Assembly (NCBI GenBank): GCA_023627715.1
Contig: JAMAHW010000059.1
Location: 1-64,000, forward strand
DNA: 64,000 bases
DNA from: Periconia sp. R9002
Lineage: Eukaryota > Ascomycota > Dothideomycetes > Pleosporales > Periconiaceae
Direction of reading: 5' to 3'
Position numbers and translations under genes: made by a program. A model generated the notes under the pieces. It saw only the letters and a list, made by a program, of their open reading frames with translations. It was not told where the DNA came from and searched no databases. Numbering within the stretch: the stretch's first letter is position 1; each line of letters opens with the position of its first letter. Positions 58,011-64,000 of this stretch are shown here, piece after piece.

Positions 58011-61000
58011 CTTTACTCCTTTTGCTCTACGAAATGAGGTTCTGCAAACAACATTTGAGAGTGCTTTAAGGACTAAAAAGTGTGACAGACGATCTCATAT
58101 TAGCTATATCATATGGCCCGCAAATATAGGTTTAACTTCAAGTGCGACAACTGTAAGAAGCACTGCGCTTTGCAAACTTCAAGGATAGCAAATCTAGCAG
58201 GAGAAAATTTGCTGCTCCAAGTAATAAGGACGAAAACAATCCTGAGTGTGGGTGGTTCTCTAGGTCTCGCCCAACTGTTGAAGAGCCATATCACCACCAT
58301 ACTGGACTGCCTTGACTCCATTAATGTACAAAAAGGATTTGTATACTTTGCACCCTTTTCAACATAACCTAATTAGGAATGTTACGGAAATGCACTCTCG
58401 GTGTCGATTACTGAAGGAATAAAAAAATCAGATTATAGCGCTATATTGAAAGCACGGACGATAACTTTCAACCTACCCAATAAGGAAAGTATAATACTCT
58501 TGGCATCGATCGCGGTAGGAATAAAAAACTGTTTTCTGACCCTAGAATAGCACTATTGAAAGCACGGACCGTTGCGGCTCGGACCGCGTGAGAGCACAGA
58601 CCTTTAACGAACTTCTGTGTTACCCCAGCCATCAATGCCAAGAGCTTCGTACTTCCCAATCAGGTATATTGGAGACCATCGACACCCTCGACCGAAAACC
58701 ATCGATATCCTTCATAGCAAATCGTCCCTCTCCAGAATAGACAATCAATATCATTGCAGTTTCCTTCAGGAACCAAAAAATTGTCCCAGCTGTCTTCCGG
58801 AGATCGCTGTGGGTATTCAACCTAGATAACGTGAGGACAGCGCTGTCTTTGAGTCTTTGCAGTATCTCAGGCCTGAAAGAAGACGAACGAATCAAACCTG
58901 CGCAGGCAATTTATGAGACGGCAGGTCCTCGATTCATGTATATCCACGACATTGCGCTTCCATTCATCCGCCCGCTAGTTGAATGACGGCTCTCAACTCT
59001 GAAAGGGCATGAACGGCATTTACAACGAAATTCTACAGAAATTGAGACTTGAACACGTCGATTTACTTTAGACTGTGCCTACATAAAGACTGCTGGCTCC
59101 AGTTTCACACATAGAAGAGATTATGATGTTTTAAATATACTATGATCACGGGGCCGCGGTCGAAGATGAAGCACGAAACCTCACCCCGTTGCGATTGACC
59201 AAGTTCTCAGGTCTACTCTTCCCTGAGACTGATCATGTGGTCACTTCACGCGATGAGCTGCTGGTCAAAGAGGTCTGCTTGCGCCATTCAGCACCTGGTC
59301 TCAGCGGAAGAACCGGCGCTCATCACAATTCGGCACTTGTCGAATCAAAAGCTCGTTGATCCTCTAACTTTTCACTTGCAGTTAGCATTAGCTCGTCTGA
59401 TCTACCTAATTGGCGCGACCTTTCAACGATCGGCCACAGCAAGAGATGACATTCGACATGTTGAGATGACTATTGGGAATGGGCATAAATTTCAACGCAG
59501 AATCGGATCCCATAATGCCTGTATTCCATCAATCTCTCTTAAAGAATAAGCAGTCCACCTCATTAATTCATCAATCATAATATATTGAATGCCATCGTAA
59601 AGCACTGAGTCACGTGCGTCGACCAGGATAAAGCATAACAATCACTGCCTCAGCCAGGACGTCTCATGCGTGCATCCGGTGCAGATACGACATCAAAGAA
59701 AAATGAGTGGATAGACGGCGCTCTATTGTTTCGCATTGCTCGGAAATGATGTAGAAGCACTTGAGATATTGAACTAGTCAGATTATCCGCCCCTTCATTT
59801 CTTGCTGTTGCGTCAGCCAGGAGGTCCCCAAACCGCTTTAGCAAGCGTCTTTAAGGAATGATGTAAATTTTAACATAGACAATGCCCATCCTGCCCGACC
59901 AATTGAACTGGCATGTGCTTAGGGAGAACAGGGTGGAGATTCGAGTCAGGCATTGAGATTAATGAAGATCGTCTTTGTGGCGAGAGCGCGTTGCGTGAAT
60001 TGTTATGATCCAAACTTGTGTTCAATTTCTGACCAGAGATATTGTGAATTCCATCATACAAAACAAGGGAGTCTGAACGGCGCTGCACATCTCAACCTAT
60101 CAAGGACTTAAACATCGTGAGCCTTGGATATGGTGCACAGTTGAACATTCTGGACAAGCACAGCCAGACACTCTTCTTCTTCACCTGCTTTCGCGATTCA
60201 CTCGAAACAACGAGCCTTTTCTTTCACGCTTCGATTGCTGTACAATTCTAATGTAGCGAAATCAAGAAACCAACCGGCACTTTACTCAGCGTTGCCACTT
60301 GCGACCATCAAACACATGATCGAGGCCGTTGATGGTGCACATGACATGGCTACTGTTACTTTAAATAAGGCCCACATCTGGGAAGACATGGCATCGTTGC
60401 ATCTTCAAGGGCCGCCGTCTGATCTGGTCAGCCAAAATGTGGTCGACTGTTGCTCGACGCGGGTGCTGATGCATCGTTCTTTTCTTTACCTCGGTACTAA
60501 CAGCCCGCTTTCATTCTTGCCTAAAAACAGTGGTCGATGGTTGGCCCCCGAAATTCGTTCAAAGGCATCATCTATCCCAGACTGGCAGGCAATCCTTAAA
60601 CTGCTATCCAGGACGGCGTGTTGGTAGCCATGCTCGGTTAATGGGAGCATTTATTTCTGCAACAACTGTCCGTGTTTGGTACAAACTTGAACTGCCAGGA
60701 TCGTCACGGCATTAAATATAGCACGCAAATTGCTCCCTGTTGGTGTTGAAACCTAATTATACCCTGTTGGTGTTGAAACATAATTATAAAGCAAAGCACC
60801 AGCCGATGCCGTTCCTTCAACTACCATCGTTTGGCCATTGGCGTTTACACGATTGATACTCGAGCGATCAAATGATTGAGTTGTCCGTGACTTGATATAC
60901 AAAAGAAAACAATTTGAAACTTGCAGCTCTCCATCCAATTATGTTTAACTGCAGATACAGAGTCGTTTGTGATCGAGACACCATGTGGCGTGGTGTATTG

Positions 61001-61133
61001 AGAGACTGATCATGTACTGTACCCACCCTAGTTACATTTGACTAATTTTGGTAATGACTGGGGTGAATTCAAATTCCAAAGAGAAACTCCACACTTCCCG
61101 CTCGTGGTCGTTATTTGCGAATTTCGACGGTAT
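58011..61133. other. Decayed region with repeat array B
   Basis: About 3 kb without an intact gene. A short frame near 58910 (YETAGPRFMYIHDIALPFIR) could belong to the same decayed NLR. Two diverged copies of a coding-like phrase with LYDGI lie near 59600 and 60060 on the minus strand. A + frame at 60235-60627 is not recognised. Confidence 0.35.
58360..58672. repeat. Tandem repeat array B: two direct units plus one inverted unit
   Basis: Direct units start near 58360 and 58469 (spacing about 109 bp), with CAACCTACCCAATAAGGAAA and CTCTTGGCATCGAT in the second, each followed by ATTGAAAGCACGGAC. An inverted unit lies at 58632-58672. It is the same family and layout as 44102-44580. Confidence 0.65.
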
Positions 61134-62381
61134 CTATTTCTCCTCTTGACGTCTAGGCCGGATCTCCACAGGTTGGCCTTCATTGAAGACCTGCATGTAT
61201 TTCGTAAGCGTTTACGGCGGCAATCAAAATCGAGGACTACTTACAGTGCCTTCAAGCTTCTCAATCTTTCCAACGGCTTTGCTGGTGCCGCCCTGCATCA
61301 CCCCAATCACTACGCCATCAACGTCGCGTATTTCATTGATTTGAATCGAGCCGTAGTGCTGTGGTTTTTTCTCAGCTTTGCCGAAAACAGCAGTCGGTGA
61401 GGTGAACTTACTTTCTCAGGGAGATCCCCATCTCCGTTTCCGAGGTTGTCGACCCACGACTTCAGTTGGGCTGCAACACTCTTATAGTCATTCGAGTACC
61501 CGTGCGGAAACTTAGTCATGTTGACATGGTCCTCCTCGATAGATAGAACCTTATCGCATCGGACCCATGTGGCTGATTCCTTGTCAACAACAAACCCCAC
61601 GTCATTGAGAGCGAAGTACGTCGGCTGATCCTCGAAATAGCAGACCACTCTGACTGGGGGAAGTGCCTTGTTCTTCTCTTTCCTATCGCGCCTCTGGATG
61701 AATTTGTTGAACTCCTCGTTAATGGTGACCAGCCTGGCAGAACGCTCCTGCAAATCCTTGATATCCGTGTCTTTGGTCGTGCGCAGGGCTTTTACGATGT
61801 TCAATCCGATGTCTCCCCAGGTGGCTTTTTTAGAACCAGCAAATGGCGTTCCCAGGAAGATAATGCCGGCGACATTGTCCGTGAGAGCTTGTTCTTCCTT
61901 TCCTGCGTTATCATTCTGCCACAGAGCATTTGCAACAACCAGGCCACCCAGACTGTGCGCCACGTAGATGATCGGCCGGTTGCCCGGCGTTTTCGTTGAC
62001 TCACGAAAGCCCGCAAGAGCTTGGTAGAGGCCAGCGGAGTAGTCATTGATTCCAGTCTGCTGAGAGACTGCCTTCCCACCGAACCACGGGAAGAAGTTCA
62101 CAAACTTGGAGTTGTAGCCGAATGAGAGGATACGGGCTGATGGACAGTCCTTTGGCAAGAGATCTTTTGGCCAAAAACACTTCACAGGAACCTTCGTCGT
62201 TGGCTCCGAAGTCCATGTCCCTTCTCTGTCTCCACCTAAGCCATGGACAAAGACGATACTTGTTTTAGGTCAGCGAGGCAACCAGGGCTTTCGCAAGGGA
62301 GGAAGAACACACGTACTCGACTTTTGCTTTATCACTGGGTGGGTCGTAGAGAGGTTCATGGAGTCCACCTTTCTGAGCCAT
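61134..62381 (-). CDS. SesB-like lipase / alpha-beta hydrolase with a C-terminal Gly/Val motif
   Basis: Four exons, complement 62317-62381, 61412-62258, 61245-61358 and 61134-61190, give 360 residues. The hydrolase domain has VDIVFVHGLGGDREGTW (21-37), FGYNSKF, the nucleophile elbow AHSLGG with Ser124, and IIFLGTPFAGSKK. This is the SesB type found in fungal NLRs and as free effector proteins next to them. The later part (about 210-300) has RVVCYFEDQPTYFALNDVGF and an HVNMTKF His that may complete the triad. Residues 305-342 are encoded by a separate 114-bp exon with phase-0 borders: IQINEIRDVDGVVIGVMQGG then TSKAVGKI. This looks like a small beta-prone add-on. It is divergent from the gene at 63143, 761 bp away. 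The acceptor of the third exon was chosen as CACAG; a shorter intron is possible. Confidence 0.87.
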
Positions 62382-63142
62382 CACAACGACTGCTGGACTT
62401 TGGGTGCAGGTGGCTATTGATTACTTTGATCAAAAAGAAGAAGATAGGAAGAGTGGTCCTTTACGCCTTCTGTTTGCGAGCGACAGCTGCGGGATTTATG
62501 ACATTCCTCCATCCCGTTCAGCCTTGCCATGTCAACTGCAAGCCCCTCTCCTCACCGGTAAGGTAATGAGGGTTTGCGGAGGCTGCTGACCGGTGGCCAC
62601 CTCCAGTAACGTTAAATAGAAGTGATTGGCCACGAAAAAACTCTGGATTTTCTTGTTGGGATTGAATCGCTGCATTCATGGTGGTTTCCTGCAATCCGAA
62701 GCGACGAGCCCTGGAAGATGCTTCAGCATATACGCAGCCTTGTCGGCCCGGCACTTGATTAACAGAAAATGCCTCACAGTCCACTACTCCAAACTAGAAG
62801 AAGACCGCCGCACGAACAGAAGAAGAAAAATTTCAGGAGTTTAAAGAATTGGAACTACTCGTCGTTCCATATATATTTGTAGCTTTGTTGTATAAAGAGA
62901 CCCTTTTTTCTTATTTAAAACGACGGCTACTCGCTTAGCTTGGCTTTATCCTCCACTGATTGCCGGATAGAAAGGTGTTAATTCAGCTTGACAAGGATGT
63001 AAATAGCCAAAATGCTGGTGATCGCCGATTCAGCCTTGCTTAGGAATTTCGCGGAAGTGAACTCCAGATGTTTCACACTAGAATAAAGGATGGTTTCTCT
63101 GCGTCGCATTACTTGGAGTCTGATGAACAGCAGCAATGAATA
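62382..63142. promoter_or_regulatory. Divergent promoter region of the lipase and its neighbour
   Basis: 761 bp between the two start codons. No factor sites are identified. Frames inside are short. Confidence 0.4.
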
Positions 63143-64000
63143 ATGGAATCGAAGACAGGAGAGCCTCCACGTGAGCAAAAGGTGGAAATCAAAAATGCAT
63201 TGAATACCAAAGGCGTAGTGGTAGGAAGCTTAACAGGTAGCAATACTGTAATAGGTCCGATATCAAGTATTTCACCACTCCCTCTCATATTGCTAACGCG
63301 CACCAGGCCAAATCATCGGCGCAACCGTGACTATTGGAAACACCATTGCGGATAGATTGCGAAACCTTGCGCTTAGGGTTAAAACAGCGGCTAAAGAGCT
63401 TGATGCTATGGAGCGCGAGATAAAATCGACTACAGAGGTTCTCATTGACATACATGATCTGTACGCGAAAACAGAAGAGCGAGGGATGGACGTATCAGCA
63501 ACCAACACACCAGAAACCCAGACTCTTGAACAGAATATCATACACTGCAGAGACATGATCGAGTCCGCTCAGAAGGAGCTACGCCCATACCTAATCGACG
63601 TGCCATTGGAGTCAACGTCACGGGCGCACAGAAACGAGCGAATCGATTTAGACGAAATGACTGTCGTGGAATTAAAAGGAGTGATTCGTGACATCAAGTT
63701 GAATATGACCCACGGGAAATTGAATTTGCAACTGAAGGTTCAGGCTTGGTCCATCAAAGTGTTTAGAACGTACGTGACATCCGTCGACACATCGAACTGC
63801 ATTGCTAATCAGAATACCAGGAAATCCGACGAGCAGATTACCCAACTGAAGCGACTCTTTGAGGAGCTCAAATCGATAACAGCCAGTCTGAATCGACGCA
63901 AATCGCTCTCCCATTCCAAAAGTATCAACCGCCAGCCAAAGTTTAAGAAGATATTTAAAGACCCCCATCCCTTTCGCCGGCCTGATATAGGCGACGGAGC
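63143..64000 (+). CDS. HeLo/SesA-like helical protein, 5' part (runs off the window)
   Basis: Partial gene starting at ATG 63143 and still open at 64000. Exons are 63143-63236 (or -63254), 63307-63769 and 63821 onward. Acceptor CACCAG with a TGCTAAC branch site defines the first intron; its donor is either GTAGCA (63237) or GTCCGA (63255), both in phase. The N-terminus has KVEIKNALNTKGVVVGSLTG and, if the second donor is used, SNTVIGQIIG. A long helical region follows (DRLRNLALRVKTAAKELDAM, EREIKSTTEVLIDIHDLYAK, HCRDMIESAQKELRPYL), as in the N-terminal HeLo/SesA-type domains of fungal death and NLR proteins. The end in the window is basic (KFKKIFKDPHPFRR). It is divergent from the SesB-like lipase. 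The rest, which may be an NLR, is not visible. Confidence 0.65.

Noticed and set aside
1..64000. CRISPR arrays, prokaryotic operons or ribosome-binding sites
   Set aside because: Intron-rich fungal nuclear DNA; the repeats seen lack the equal short repeat-spacer pattern.

Overview
The window is nuclear DNA of a filamentous ascomycete (Pezizomycotina, most likely a Dothideomycete; the class is an inference). The support is short 45-140 bp GT-AG introns in almost every gene, CTAAC/CTGAT-type branch points, dispersed single 5S rRNA genes, fungus-specific families (HeLo-like/DUF7580, SesB-like lipase, DUF3632, DUF7730, Asp f 2) and decayed DNA with CAA-to-TAA stop codons of the kind made by repeat-induced point mutation (RIP).

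Layout. 0-11 kb: a secreted tyrosinase, a HeLo-like/DUF7580 protein and, divergent from it, a gene best read as a C2H2 zinc-finger protein fused to a classical tyrosine phosphatase, then a DUF7730 protein. 11-17 kb: two outward-facing 5S genes enclose a gene-poor stretch with an ankyrin relic. 17-24 kb: epoxide hydrolase, a DHA-type MFS exporter and a divergent second MFS transporter, then an intron-containing tRNA-Cys. 24-33 kb: decayed DNA with a 3.24-kb inverted-repeat element (TA target duplication) that carries a RIP-damaged CorA-like gene, and a broken endonuclease/exonuclease/phosphatase gene. 33-37 kb: a ZIP zinc transporter divergent from an Asp f 2/Pra1-type zincophore, with zinc- and pH-type sites between them. 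37-52 kb: 5S, DUF3632, RidA-like, ankyrin, tRNA-Ala, DUF2237, Doa1/Ufd3 and BTB genes. 52-61 kb: mostly non-coding, with a 5S gene, a Ser-rich small gene, a degenerate NLR-like stretch and copies of a tandem repeat also seen at 44 kb. 61-64 kb: a SesB-like lipase and, divergent from it, the start of a helical HeLo/SesA-like gene that runs off the window.

Two parts look like working modules. The zinc module: the ZIP N-terminus carries three 10-residue C-H-x-H-[GA]-x4-C units, each cut by an intron at the same codon and phase, and the zincophore ends in a similar C-H-x-H...H-C hook on its own last exon. The possible cell-death/allorecognition module at 61-64 kb: the lipase has a C-terminal Gly/Val-rich motif on its own phase-0 exon, and the divergent neighbour has a similar motif near its N-terminus, as in known fungal amyloid-signalling gene pairs. 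The second reading is a hypothesis; the first rests on clear exon structure.
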